In this document: positions 42,986-56,274 of the stretch, in pieces
How positions within the stretch are numbered: the first letter of the stretch is position 1
Layout: each line of letters begins with the position of its first letter
Source: Branchiostoma floridae
Taxonomy: Eukaryota > Chordata > Leptocardii > Amphioxiformes > Branchiostomatidae
DNA length: 64,000 nt
Assembly (NCBI RefSeq): GCF_000003815.2
Contig: NC_049995.1
Location: 12,977,712-13,041,711, forward strand
Direction: 5' to 3'
Position numbers and translations under genes: made by a program
The notes under the pieces: generated by a model
The model's database searches: none
Seen by the model: only the letters and a program-made list of their open reading frames with translations
Told to the model about the DNA's origin: nothing

Positions 42986-45439
42986 TCACACATGTAGGGT
43001 CTCTAACCAGTGTTTTGTTTTGATGTGTTGGTCTAAAGTTCCTTTCCGTGCAGCAGAATAGTCACACTGGTCACACTTGAAGGGTTTCTCACCGGTATGT
43101 GTTCTCATATGTCGGGACAAGTTAGCATTATGACCTGTCCTATAACCGCACTCAGTACACATGTAAGCTTTTTCACCGGTGTGTTTTGTTTTTACGTGTA
43201 TGTTTAAATTACCTTTTTGTGCAGTAGAATAGTCACAACGGTCACATTTGAAGGGTTTTACGCCTGTGTGTGTTCTCATGTGTTGAGATAAGTTATACCT
43301 AATAGCCGTCCTGAACCCACACTCATCACACATGTAGGGTTTCTCACCGGTGTGTTTTACCATGATGTGTGTGTCTAAAGTTCCTTTTTTTGTGGCAGAA
43401 TAGTCACACTGGTCACACTTGTAGGGTCTCTCACCGGTGTGGTTTACCATGATGTGTTGGTCTAAAGTTCCTTTTTGTGCGGCAGAATAGTCACACTGGT
43501 CACACTTATAGGGTCTCTCGCCAGTGTGTTTCACCATGATGTGTTGGTCCAAAGGGTATTTTTGTGCGGCAGAATAGTCACACAGGTCACATTTGTAGGG
43601 TTTCTCACCGGTATGTGTTCTCATATGTCGGGAGAATGAAGAACTATGAGATGTCCTATAACCGCACTCATCACACATGTAAGCTCTTTCACCGGTGTGT
43701 TTTGTCTTAATGTGTTCACTTAAATGGCATTTTTGTGCAGTAGAATAGTCACAATGGTCACATTTGAAGGGTTTTACGCCTGTGTGTGTTCTCATGTGTT
43801 GAGATAAGTTATACCTAATAGCCGTCCTGAACCCGCACTCTTCACACATGTAGGGTTTCTCACCGGTGTGTTTTGCCATGATGTGTGTGTCTACAGTGCC
43901 TTTTTTTGTGGCAGAATAGTCACACTGGTCACACTTGTAGGGTCTCTCACCGGTGTGGTTTACCATGATGTGTTGGTCTAAAGTTCCTTTTTGTGCGGCA
44001 GAATAGTCACACTGGTCACACTTATAGGGTCTCTCGCCAGTGTGTTTAACCATAATGTGTTGGTCCAAAGGGCATTTTTGTGCGGCAGAATAGTTACACA
44101 GGTCACATTTGTAGGGTTTCTCACCGGTATGTGTTCTCATATGTCGGGAGAATGAAGAACTATGAGATGTCCTATAACCGCACTCAGTACACATGTAAGC
44201 TTTTTCACCGGTGTGTTTTGTCTTCATGTGTTCACTTAAATGGCATTTTTGTGCAGTAGAATAGTCACAACGGTCACATTTGAAGGGTTTTACGCCTGTG
44301 TGTGTTCTCATGTGTTGAGATAAGCTATACCTATTAGATGTCCTGTACCCGCACTCATCACACATGTAGGGTTTCTCACCGGTGTGTTTTCTCCTATGTT
44401 TGAAGAGGGTACGACTGTTAACAGCTCTGTATCCACAGTCCTCACACATGTAGGGTCTCTCACCGGTGTGTTTTACCATGATGTGTTCATCTAAATGGCA
44501 TTTCCGTGTTGCAGAATAGTCACACTGGTCACACTTGTAGGGTCTCTCGCCGGTATGCGTTCTCATATGTCGGGCTAATGCACTACTATAAGCGGCCCTG
44601 TAACCACACTCATCACACATGTAAGCTTTTTCACCAGTGTGTTTTGTTTTCACGTGTTCCTTTAAATGTCTTTTCTGTGCAGCAGAATAGTCACAGCGGT
44701 CACATTTGAAGGGCTTTACGCCTGTATCCGTATGGTTCTTCATGTGTCGAGATAAGTGAGACCTGACAGCAGTCCTGTATCCGCACTCCCCACACATGAA
44801 GGGCTTCTCCCCGGTGTGTTTTAGCATGACATGTTTTTCTAAATGACCTTTCTGAGTTGCAAAATAGTCACACTGGTCGCATTTGTGATTTTTGTCTCCA
44901 ACATGCTTTTTCATATGTTCAAACATGACATCCCTTTGCTCTGCTCTGTAACCACACTTCCAGCAGATGTAGGTGTGTTTTGCCACATGAATTTCCACCT
45001 GTACTGTATGGCTCTGTACAGGTTCCTGTGGCAAGACTTCGTCAGACCCTGAACAGTTTACACCGCTTGTTTCGTCGATTGGAACATCCTTTTCTTCGTC
45101 CTGCTGCCATGGCGTGTCTGTTGTCTGCTCCCCCATGTTATCTGTTTCCATCTGTCCAGTACGGACCTGTTCATGTAGATGTGATGAGACTACCTCCGGA
45201 TCGTCAGGCTGGGTACAGTTTACCCCGGAAGTTTCCTCGCTTAGAACGTCCTGCTGCCGTCCTGTTTCTGTTCTCTGCTCCCCCATGTTGTCCATCCCCA
45301 CCTGTCCTGTACAGACCTGTACATGTAGATTTGAAGAGACTCCCTCCTCGGGTTGGGTACAGTTTACCCCGCACGTTTCCTCACTTAAAACATCCTGCTG
45401 CCATCTCGTGTCTGTTGTATCCTCCTCTTTGACCTCCAT
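42986..45439 (-). CDS. C2H2 zinc-finger protein B, 23 fingers
   Basis: Frame of 817 residues from ATG 45439 (MEVKEEDTTDTRWQQDVL), two bases after a TTTCAG acceptor. The N-terminus has a VKEE SUMO-consensus site and three copies of the segment WQQD-LSEETSGVNCTQPE. Twenty-three fingers follow the atypical first finger YICWKCGYRAEQRD. Fingers 9-14 and 15-20 are a recent tandem duplication of 516 bp. The C-terminus (KTKHWLETLHV) results from a frameshift that removed further fingers. Nuclear, probably DNA-binding; target unknown. Confidence 0.92.
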   Translation of the reverse strand: MEVKEEDTTDTRWQQDVLSEETCGVNCTQPEEGVSSNLHVQVCTGQVGMDNMGEQRTETGRQQDVLSEETSGVNCTQPDDPEVVSSHLHEQVRTGQMETDNMGEQTTDTPWQQDEEKDVPIDETSGVNCSGSDEVLPQEPVQSHTVQVEIHVAKHTYICWKCGYRAEQRDVMFEHMKKHVGDKNHKCDQCDYFATQKGHLEKHVMLKHTGEKPFMCGECGYRTAVRSHLSRHMKNHTDTGVKPFKCDRCDYSAAQKRHLKEHVKTKHTGEKAYMCDECGYRAAYSSALARHMRTHTGERPYKCDQCDYSATRKCHLDEHIMVKHTGERPYMCEDCGYRAVNSRTLFKHRRKHTGEKPYMCDECGYRTSNRYSLSQHMRTHTGVKPFKCDRCDYSTAQKCHLSEHMKTKHTGEKAYMCTECGYRTSHSSSFSRHMRTHTGEKPYKCDLCNYSAAQKCPLDQHIMVKHTGERPYKCDQCDYSAAQKGTLDQHIMVNHTGERPYKCDQCDYSATKKGTVDTHIMAKHTGEKPYMCEECGFRTAIRYNLSQHMRTHTGVKPFKCDHCDYSTAQKCHLSEHIKTKHTGERAYMCDECGYRTSHSSSFSRHMRTHTGEKPYKCDLCDYSAAQKYPLDQHIMVKHTGERPYKCDQCDYSAAQKGTLDQHIMVNHTGERPYKCDQCDYSATKKGTLDTHIMVKHTGEKPYMCDECGFRTAIRYNLSQHMRTHTGVKPFKCDRCDYSTAQKGNLNIHVKTKHTGEKAYMCTECGYRTGHNANLSRHMRTHTGEKPFKCDQCDYSAARKGTLDQHIKTKHWLETLHV

Positions 45440-45740
45440 CACTGAAAGGGAGGTAAGAAAAATATCTTCATTTAGTGTTGAGGCTTATCTATGTCGTTTA
45501 GGAAAAACGGAGGATATTACGCACAATTTAAATCCTCTACTAGGCCCCAAAGGTTTCTGGAAGAAGTAGAATTGTCCAACTAGACAGCACACCAGAGGAG
45601 CCAGCCAAAAGCTACAGCTGGCAATGAAGGACGCCAGAGAATTTCGCCAAATAATTTATGCACATATCGACAACGGAAGCTTTTTATTTGTACATTTTAC
45701 TTCAAGGCTACAGATCCCAACCAACAAGTAAATGCCTTAC

Positions 45741-45960
45741 CTGTGAGTTTTAAGTAGTTAACGATCTCCAAGACTCATGGATTTACGTAAAATAGCCTTA
45801 GTTCTTCGGAGACGACACCAAAGACTAAACGTCGATGTAAACCAAAAATATGGTGGGACCAAGCGAGCTCACCAACAGGGCAACGGTGAGAGGTCAAACA
45901 CCTGATACTTACCTTCGGACAAACTAGAGATCGCCGCCTAACGTTTGACAATCGTGGGTT
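45741..45960 (-). promoter_or_regulatory. Candidate leader exons of zinc-finger gene B
   Basis: Minus-strand donors CTCACAG|GTAAGG (45741) and CCGAAG|GTAAGT (near 45916) lie in sequence that resembles the region upstream of gene A. No ATG-led coding frame is evident, so untranslated exons are suggested. Confidence 0.4.
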
Positions 45961-46192
45961 CGAGTCCAGCAAAGGTAGTATAAGTAATAGATGGCAGACT
46001 TCACATTTTAATCACCCTTTCTCTCCCTTCTATCACAGTCTAACCCAGGAGAACAGCGACTTACATAAGGATTTTAACGTACAAGCAAGCGAATACAAAT
46101 GAATTATACCATTATGCATAAGAGTAATACATTAACGTGTTGAGTTCAACATATCATTTACCGTACTCTAAGTTCTCTATGGCTGTGATATT

Positions 46193-47957
<1,765 letters not shown>

Positions 47958-48160
47958 TGATTTGATAGCGATTTTAAAGCAGTGAACTGAAACCTTAGAT
48001 CGCCAGACAGGGGTTTGGGTTGAAGAATTGAGCAACGTTTTGTTATTTTAACATAGAATTATCATTAGCATTAGTACCAAACTTGACGTTCTGTATCATT
48101 AGCATTAGCACTAAACTAACGTCAGATAATAAACAAAACACTCTTGTGGATTTCAATAAT

Positions 48161-49564
48161 TATATTTCAGCCATACCATAGGTATGGTGAAATATATTGT
48201 ATTCGTAATGTTTCTTTCTTTCTTTCTTTCTCCTGTCAAATTTTCAAAGCGATTCATCTCCGCCGTTTCTGGACCAAATGACTTGAAACTTAGCACAAGG
48301 GTAGAGTGGGCCAATACCCAAATGTGTTTTTTAAATTTTTTTCATATCTGCTCCTTAAATGATTTTATTGAGGTTTTATTGCAACTTTTGGACCAAAACT
48401 GTATATTTTGGCCCCCTGTACCATGGTATTACATCCAAATGACCTGAAATTTGGCACAGAGGTGCTCTAGATACTTATTCAAAGGATCCATGTATAATAT
48501 GTGGTATAAATCACTTCAAAATGGCTCCTTAAGGAGGTTTTTGTGGGAGAGTTTAGGATAGGTAAGGTTGGAGTGCCGAGGTCAACGACCTCTAGGTCAT
48601 TCTGGTGTGTCAGGGCCACAGGTGTGCCAGGTAGATCCAATTATCTACCTACCTACCTAGTCCATAGACATCCAGGTGGTTGGTGGACAAGGTAAATCCA
48701 ATTAATCGCCAGCCAATGAGCGAGCTTATTTTGCTGGAAGAGTCCATTGTTGGACAGGGGGTGTATTTTAAAATTTACTTTTAGACTTTGGTAATAATGC
48801 CAATGTTTTTTTTAGCGAAAGTGTTTTCGCACTGATCCACTTGACATAAGACTACTACTGGGACAGTCCATTTTTGCACATAGGGGGGATTTAAAAAAAT
48901 CAGTTTTGGACATGGGTGATGATTCCGAATTCCATTTGTTAAATGGAAGTTTACCCCCACCTGAAGACATGCGGAGGATTTGGCAGCCAATCAGCAAGCC
49001 TTGTGTTATCTGGAAGAGCCCATTCATGCACGGGGGACTTTTTTAAAATTCAGTTTTGGACTGGGTTGCTTCTTATACAAAAGGCCATGTACTGTGAGTA
49101 TTTCTGGACTTGTCTATTGTGCAATTTCAAACATGGTGAGCTGGGAGATTCCATTCTTCGACGAAGGGGGTATTTTTTTTAAATTCATTTTGTGGACTTT
49201 GCTGACTATTTTAGCTGATATATTTTTGGATCGCTCCACTTTACATAGGGGTATAACAGGAAGAGTCGATTCTTGCACAGAGGGGGGATTTTTTTCAAAT
49301 ATGGTTTTGGACGGCTGATGATTCCAAATTCCATTTCTTAGCGGAAGTGTTTTTGGAGTCGTCTATTTTTTTGAGTCCATTCTTGAAGGGGTTTTTGTAA
49401 GATTCATTTTTGCTCATAAGTGTGATTAGTAGTTAGAAGTCATTTTAAGCAGAAGTGTTCCATTTTTGCACATGAGTGATTTTGGAACAGTCTATTGTTA
49501 CATGAGGAGGGAGATGGCTGAAATATGCTGTATTTGCTCTCAAGCAAATGTCGGCCTTTCTAGT
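48161..49564 (+). mobile_element. Helitron/Helentron-like element, copy 2
   Basis: Same 5' palindrome, same short TTTC tract, same CCTGAAATTTGGCACA and GGAAGAGTCCATT internal blocks. The same 3' end follows: subterminal ATGGCTGAAATAT, hairpin ATTTGCTCTCAAGCAAAT, 10 bases, CTAG at 49560-49563. It is about 360 bases shorter than copy 1 and differs at many sites, so the two are old or from different source copies. Confidence 0.7.
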
Positions 49565-50039
49565 TTACAAGCAGCAGTAGACAGAGAGAAAAAAATGCAA
49601 CAAAGCCATCGGGTCATTTTCAGGTAACTTTATTCCCTGATAGCTATACAAAATTATATTGCATATAAAATGTTTTAAAACCAGTTGCAGTTGGAAGAAA
49701 TTTAAAGCCTTAAATCCTTTACCTTGAAAATCGATGCAAAAGTTAAAACAGACGTACGCACGTTAAAATGCCAACATTCTGTTCTGTAAATGTACATGTA
49801 CCATACATACATTGTTATACCATAAATGTAATGCCATAAATAAGTGCTTCAACATTAGAAAGTTTGTCAAAGACGACTCAAATTGTTTTACCTTTTATAT
49901 TGACAATTTTAAGATGTAAATGTTTTATTCAATGTATCACATGTAACTTGATAAATAAAATGACATTTGCAATACATATTGATAGTATTGGTTATCATGA
50001 AGAAAACATCGCTATAAAAAAATGAAATGAATAAAAATA

Positions 50040-50604
50040 TAATGAAATGAATAAAATGAATTTGTTACCAAAACCATTAATTCCTGTGCAGCAGAATATC
50101 TATCAGTCACATTTATAAGGTTTTGGACCTTTTGTCATATGTTACGATAGGTGAGACCTAACTTCTGTCTTGTATACACATTTTCCACACATTTGTCGTA
50201 GTGTTTCTCATATGTTAGTTCAACTGCAAATTCCCTCATGTTGGTCATCCCCATCTGTCCTGTACGGACCTAGTTATGTAGTTGTTATGGTCTCATTAGT
50301 TAGGTTAACTATATTCATCTCTGTACGTTTCCTCGCTTAGAACGTCCTGAGGTCGTCTTGTGACTCTTGTGTCCTCCTTCTCCTCTTTGATTTTTGTCTT
50401 GTTCCATTGGGTGCTGCTATACGTTTCCTGGTTCTCGCTGTACGTAGCCTGGTCCTTACCCAAATTTTCCTGGGATAGCTCGTCCTCTAGTCCGCCCTGC
50501 TGACATCCTGTGTATTTTGTCTCCTCGTCTTTGATGTGCGTCTTGTTCATAGTCTGTTCCGTTTCAAGGTCTGCAATAGGAGGTCCACATGTAAACTCGT
50601 CCAT
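50040..50604 (-). pseudogene. Zinc-finger gene C, decayed
   Basis: The N-terminal exon is still recognisable: MDEFTCGPPIADLETEQTMN, IKDEETKYTGCQQGG, KIKEEKEDTRV and LSEETYRDEYS, open from 50604 to a stop at 50305. Finger remnants lie further down to about 50040 on the minus strand (degenerate YSAAQE and THMSH-like blocks) with many frame breaks. It has two SUMO-consensus sites but no working fingers. Most likely a dead family member. Confidence 0.75.
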
Positions 50605-50610
50605 CCCTAG

Positions 50611-50637
50611 ATCAATCAATCAATCAATCAATCAATC
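50611..50637. repeat. (ATCA)n tract
   Basis: Seven or so ATCA units directly upstream of the start codon of decayed gene C. Confidence 0.9.
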
Positions 50638-50938
50638 ATACTTATTGCACAACAATTGTACGGGTACAATGTAAGGCGAGTTTAGGTGTAATACATGTAC
50701 AGAACATCAAGACTAATATCTACATAGTTGCATATAGCATATACGTAACAATCATGGTAAAGGGTTCTATGCAACAAATGACTAATCGCTTTGCCACTTA
50801 GAGGCCAGAATTAAAAATCGGCAATAGTTACTCAATGAACACAAGCTAGTGTACAACATAAACACCCAGCTTCAGATGTTATTGAAAATCAAATCTTACA
50901 GTTCTTGTTAAACTTAAACACGTTAAACTATTTCTGTG

Positions 50939-52488
50939 CTACAGAATTATGAATTGTTCCAATTTATAAGGCTTCTCACCTGCATGTTTTCTCATATGTC
51001 GAGATAGGTTAGCCTTATCTGCAGTCCTGTACCCGCACTCCGCACACATGTAAGGTTTCTCACCGGTGTGTTTAGCCATATGTTGGCTTAGATGATGCTT
51101 TCGCGCAGCGGAATAGTCACAGTGGTCACACTTGTAGGGTTTATCACCCGTATGTGTTCTTCTATGTTGGGACAAGTTCCAACGGTTAGCAGTTTTGTAT
51201 CCGCAGTCCTCACACATGTAGGGTTTCTCGTCGTTGTGCTTTACCATGATGTGTTCGTCTAAGTGGCCCTTCTGTGCAGCAGAATAGTCACACTGGTCAC
51301 ATTTGTAAGGTTTCTCACCAGTGTGTTTTCTCTTATGTTGCGACAGGTGGTGCTTGGTAGCAGTCTTGAACCCGCAGTCCTCACACACGTAAGGTTTCTC
51401 ATTTGTGTGTTTCGCTATCACATGTTCATCTAAACGGCCTTTCTGTGCAGCAGAATAGTCGCACTGGTCACACTTGTAGGGTTTCTCACCTGTGTGTGTT
51501 TTTATGTGCCGGGATAGGTGAGACTTAATAGCTGTTCTATATCCACACTCCCTACACTCAAAGGGCTTTTCAACGTCATGTTTTAACACGACGTGTTGGT
51601 CTAGATCACCTTTCTGTTCAGCAGAGAAGTCGCACTGGTCACATTTGTAGGGTTTCTGACCGGTGTGTTCTTTCACATGTTCCAATAGGACATCCTTTTC
51701 TGTTGCTCGGTAGTCGCACTTCCAACAAATGTAGGTGTGTTCTGCCACATGGTTGCCCTCCTGAAATGTTTGGCTCTGTGCAGCTGTCTGTGGCAAGACG
51801 TCTTTATCAGACAAGGTACAGTTTGCACCGAACGTTTCCTTGCCTAGAGCGTCCTGCTGTCGTCCTATGTCTGTTGCCTGCTCTCCGCTGTTGTAAGTCT
51901 TGTTATCAGGACAACTGCATGGTAGGTTTGCGCCATACGTATTTTGAAATGGCTCATCATTTTGTTCATTCTGATTCCATTCTGTGTCTCCTGTCTTCTC
52001 CTGTTTGATCTTCGTCTTGTTTACGGAATGGCCAATTGTTAGAGCTGCGTCGTACGTGTCCATGTCGTCATTGTACGTTTCCTGGCACAGCATGACATTG
52101 TGCTCTTGTCCGTCTTGTTGCCATCGTCTGTCCCCTTTCTCCTCTTCTTTGACTTTTGTCTTGCTCGTTGGATAACCAGTTCCTAGAGTTGCGCTGTGCG
52201 TTCCCTGGTTCTTACAGTACGTTTCCTGACACAGCATCTCCCCTTGTCCGTCCTGTTGCCATCCTGTGTGTCTTGCATCCTCCTCTTTCACGTTTATCTC
52301 GTTCGCAGGATGCCCAGTTGGTAGGTTTGCGCTGTACGTTCCCTGGCTCTCATTGCATGTTTCTTGAAAAAGCTCGTCTTCTTGACCACCTTGCTGCCAT
52401 CTTGTGTCTTCTGTCTCCTCCATTTGGACGTGCGTCTCATTCTTTGATTGCTCCGCATTAAGAGGTTCAAATGTCAACTCGTCCGTCT
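50939..52488 (-). CDS. C2H2 zinc-finger protein D, 9 fingers
   Basis: The exon begins after a TTTTTAG acceptor. The family start MDEL is here TDEL (ACG), so translation must begin in an upstream exon or at a later Met. The N-terminal 230 residues hold four copies of a roughly 40-residue module: a K-E site (NVKEED, KVKEEE, KIKQEK; the first copy is mutated to HVQMEE), then DTxWQQDGQ, and QETY. Nine fingers follow, starting with YICWKCDYRATEKD and alternating CDQCDYSA and CEDCGYKTA types. A last finger is cut short (PYKLEQFIIL). Confidence 0.87.
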
Positions 52489-52610
52489 CTAAAAATAGAG
52501 GCAAGAAAACATATTAGAAATCTCTCGGTAAAGAGGCGTATGTGTTGATATTTTACTGTTTTAAGTATCAGAAAGGGACGCAGATTTTACATTTTTATTT
52601 TTCCAGAAGG

Positions 52611-54082
52611 CTAACTCCTATCAAACTTTCCATTCTGCGAATTGGTAAACTTTATACGATAAAGAATAAAGAAAAACCAAGGATTCTCACCTGTATGTTT
52701 TGCCATATGCCGTGAGAGGTTACACCTATTGGCCGTCCTGTATCCACACTTCCCGCACAAGTAGGGTTTCTCACCAGTGTGTCTCGCCATATGTTGCTTC
52801 AAATGATGTTTTCTCAAAGCCGAATAGTTGCACTGGTCACATTTGTACGGTTTCTCGCCGGTATGTTTTTTCCTGTGTTGGGACAGGTTCCAACTATTAG
52901 CCGTCCTGTATCCGCAAACATCGCACATGAAGGGTTTCTGACAGTTGTGCTTAACCATAACGTGTTCGTCTAAATGCCCTTTCTGTGCAGCTGAATAGTC
53001 ACATTGGTCACATTTGAAGGGTTTCTCTCCGGTATGTTTTCTCTTATGTTGCGATAGGTGGTGCTTGTAAGCCGTCCTGTACTCACAGTCTTCACACATG
53101 TAGGGTTTCTCACCGGTGTGTTTTGTGATAACATGTTCATCTAAATGGCCTTTTTGTGCAGCGGAATAGTCACACTGATCACATTTGTAAGGTTTCTCAC
53201 CTGTATGTTTTCTCTTATGTTGGGATAATCGGTACATAGTAACGGTCCTATATCCGCAGTCCTCACACATGTAAGGTTTCTCCCCAGTGTGTTTTATAAT
53301 TATGTGTTCGTCTAAGTGGCCTTTCTGTGCGGCAGAATAGTCGCACTGGTTGCATTTAAAAGGTTTTTCTCCTGTATGTGTTCGCACATGTAGTGTCAGC
53401 TTGGCTTCGCATGGTGCCCTATATCCACAGTCCTTGCATATGTGAGATGGGGTAGATTTTGCCCCCTGCCTACGTTGTGCTGCGCGAGCAAGGGATTGCA
53501 GAAATGAAGAGGCTTTCCCAGGCTGATCAAACTCTACATCCATTCTCTCCTCATTGTCCTGCTGCCTTGTCGTATCTGTTGTCTGCTCCCCCAAGTTGTT
53601 CATACCCATTTGTTCTGTATGGACCTTTACATGTAGATGTAATGGGACTACCTCTTTAGATTGGGTACAGTTTACACCAAGCGTTGCCCTGCTTCGAACG
53701 TCCTGCTGCCCTCCCGTGTCTGCTGTCTGCTCTCCACTGTTGTAAGTATCGTTATCGGGATAGCGATTTGGTTGGTTGAAGTCGTACATTTCTTGGTCCT
53801 CATTGTACGTTTTCTGGATAATCTTGTCCTCTTGTTTTTCCCGATGCCATCCCGTGTCTCCTGTCTCCTCCTCTCCTGTCTTGTTTGCTGGGAAACCAGT
53901 TGGTTGGGTTGCTACGTACATGTTCTGGTCCGTACTGTACGTTTCCTGGAGTAGCTCGTCCTCTTGGCCGTACTGCTGCAATACCGTGTCTTCTGTCTCA
54001 TCCTCTTTGTTGTACGCTTCGTTCGTAATTTGTTCCGTATGAGGGGTTTGAGCAGGAGGCTCAGATATAAAGCCGTCAACCA
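52611..54082 (-). CDS. C2H2 zinc-finger protein E, 9 fingers
   Basis: The exon starts after a TTTCAG acceptor with TGGTTGAC. It has no in-exon ATG at the family start position (reads VVDGFISEPP), so an upstream exon is needed. The N-terminus has two degraded copies of the module (NKEDETEDTVLQQYGQEDEL and GEEETGDTGWHREKQED) without a good SUMO consensus. The atypical first finger is replaced by SHICKDCGYRAPCEA. Nine fingers end with GYRTANRCNLSRHMAKH, then a non-finger tail. The least conserved N-terminus of the five. Confidence 0.85.
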
Positions 54083-54357
54083 CTGAAAGAGAGAGGCAAC
54101 AAATTATGTAAAATAGGAACCCCAACTAGGAGCTTCGGAAGTTTATTTACATGTTCTAGAAAGCAGAGATTTGTTCGAGATCTACAAATAAAGAAAATGG
54201 AAGCAAAATTGATCGCCATATAAAGAATTGGCATTACAACGGAATAAGAGCGAGTTACGTATCAGTAACAATACTAACATAATGACTATCTTTTTATAGA
54301 TACCACTTGCTTGTTGTATGTATTGATGTATCGAAATAAAGATTTGAAAAAAAAACA

Positions 54358-56274
54358 CTAACATTTATACGGTTGCTCACCTTTGTGTTTTCTCTTATGT
54401 CTTGATATGTTGCCGCTATCACCCGACCTGTACCCGCACTCCCCACACATGTAGGGTTTCTCACCCGTGTGTTTGGCCCTATGTTGGTCTAAATGATGTC
54501 TTCTCGCAGCGGAATAGTCACACAGGTCACATTTGTAAGGTTTCTCACCAGTATGTATTCTTCTGTGATTGGAAAGATTCCCAATTTTTGCAGTTCTGTA
54601 GCCACAATCTTCGCAAACGTATGGTTTCTCGCCTGTGTGTTTAGCCATATGTTGGTCCAAGTGATTTTTCCGTGTAGTGGAGTAGTCACACTGATCACAT
54701 GCGAAGGGTTTATCACCAGTATGTTTTCTTTTATGCATGGATAGATTCCAACTTTTAGCGGTCCTGTACCCGCATTCATCGCAAACGAAGGGTTTCTCAC
54801 CGGTGTGAGTTTTCTTATGGTGGGAAAAGGCAGAGCTAGAAGCCGTCTTGTAATCGCACTGGCCACACTTGTAGGGCTTCTCATCTGTGTGATTTGTCGA
54901 CCCGTTATGGTCTTTATCTGAACTGTGTTTAGTTCTCACGTGTTCGTCTAAGTGGCTTTTCTGTACGGCAGAATAGTCGCACTGGTCGCACTTGTACGGT
55001 TTCTCACCTGTGTGGGTTTTCATGTGACGGGCTAGTGAAGACTTGACGGCCGTTCTGTACCCACACTCCCCACACATGTAGGGCTTCTCTCCGGTATGGT
55101 GTATCATCACATGCCGATCTCGGTTGTGTCTACCCGTAGAAGTGTAGTCACAGTACCCACACTTAAAAGGCCCTCGCTCCCCTTTACACGTTGTCTTATG
55201 TTTGGATAAATGTCTCCTGCTTGCTGTCTTGTATCCGCAGTCTTCGCATAGGTACGGTTTATCCTCGGCGTGTTTCAACATAACGTGTTGATCTAGATTG
55301 CATTTCCATATAGAAGAATAGTCACACTGGTCACATTTGTAGAGTTTCTCGCCAGTGTGTTTTCTCTTATGAATGGTTAGTTGAGCCATGATAGCCGTCC
55401 TATATCCGCACTCCTCACATATGTAGGGTTTTTCACCATTGTGTGTCGTCTTATGTCGGGATAACGCGGCAATATGAGCAGTTCTAAACCCGCACTCCCC
55501 ACACGCAAAGGGTTTGTCACCGGTGTGTTTAGCCATATGCTGTTCTAAGTGGTGTTTTCGCACAGCGGAATAGTCACACTGGTCACACTTGTACGGTTTT
55601 TCACCGGTATGTTCTTTCATATGTTCCAACAGGATGTCCCTTTGTGTTGCACGGTATCCGCACTGCCAGCAAATGAAAGTATGTTGTGTCATATGCCTGC
55701 CCTCCTGTTCTATATGGCTCTGTATAGTTGTCTGTGGCAAGACTTCGTCGTCATACCCGATACAGTTTACATCGCTCATTTCTTCACTTAGAACGTCCTG
55801 CTGCAGTGACGTGTATGTTGTCTGCTCTATGCTACTGTTGCCAAGATAATGAGTGGGTACGTTTGCGCCATATGTTTCATGGAATGGACTGTCTTCTTGT
55901 CGGTCTTGCTGACATTCCATGTCTTCTGTCGCCTCCTCTTTGATGCTTGTCTCATTTGCAGGATAACCAGTTGGTAGGGTGGTGCCATACGTATCCTGGC
56001 CTTCACTGTATTCCTGTAATACCTCATGCTCTTGTCCGTACTGTTGCCATGCCATATCTTCTGTCTCCTCCTTTTTAATTTTCACAGGATACATACTTGG
56101 TACGGTTGTGTGGAACGTTTCCTGCCGGCCATGCCCCTCACTGTATGTTTCCTGGAATAACTCGTCTGTTTGCTCCTCCTGTTGCCACATTGTGTCTCCT
56201 GTCTCCTCCTTTTTGATGTGCGTCTCGTTCGTTGTTTGTTCCTCATGAGGAGGTTTACATAATAATTCGTCCAT
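54358..56274 (-). CDS. C2H2 zinc-finger protein F, 15 fingers
   Basis: Starts MDELLCKPPHEEQTTNETHI two bases after a TTTCTAG acceptor. The N-terminus has three SUMO-consensus modules (HIKKEETGDTMWQQ, KIKKEETEDMAWQQ, SIKEEATEDMECQQ) spaced by about 40 residues. The first finger is FICWQCGYRATQRD. Fourteen more follow; the sixth ends HKTTC, so its last ligand is Cys (C2HC). One linker is expanded (SSDKDHNGSTNHTDEKP). The frame stops just inside a sixteenth finger (EQPYKC, then TAG). Confidence 0.9.
   Translation of the reverse strand: MDELLCKPPHEEQTTNETHIKKEETGDTMWQQEEQTDELFQETYSEGHGRQETFHTTVPSMYPVKIKKEETEDMAWQQYGQEHEVLQEYSEGQDTYGTTLPTGYPANETSIKEEATEDMECQQDRQEDSPFHETYGANVPTHYLGNSSIEQTTYTSLQQDVLSEEMSDVNCIGYDDEVLPQTTIQSHIEQEGRHMTQHTFICWQCGYRATQRDILLEHMKEHTGEKPYKCDQCDYSAVRKHHLEQHMAKHTGDKPFACGECGFRTAHIAALSRHKTTHNGEKPYICEECGYRTAIMAQLTIHKRKHTGEKLYKCDQCDYSSIWKCNLDQHVMLKHAEDKPYLCEDCGYKTASRRHLSKHKTTCKGERGPFKCGYCDYTSTGRHNRDRHVMIHHTGEKPYMCGECGYRTAVKSSLARHMKTHTGEKPYKCDQCDYSAVQKSHLDEHVRTKHSSDKDHNGSTNHTDEKPYKCGQCDYKTASSSAFSHHKKTHTGEKPFVCDECGYRTAKSWNLSMHKRKHTGDKPFACDQCDYSTTRKNHLDQHMAKHTGEKPYVCEDCGYRTAKIGNLSNHRRIHTGEKPYKCDLCDYSAARRHHLDQHRAKHTGEKPYMCGECGYRSGDSGNISRHKRKHKGEQPYKC

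Noticed and set aside
45930-45985. GTGGGTTCGAGTCC as a tRNA or SINE B box
   Set aside because: No A box at the right distance; too little to call an element.
50689-50935. Possible finger remnants between genes C and D
   Set aside because: No conserved C-x2-C or TGEKP words could be read in any frame.
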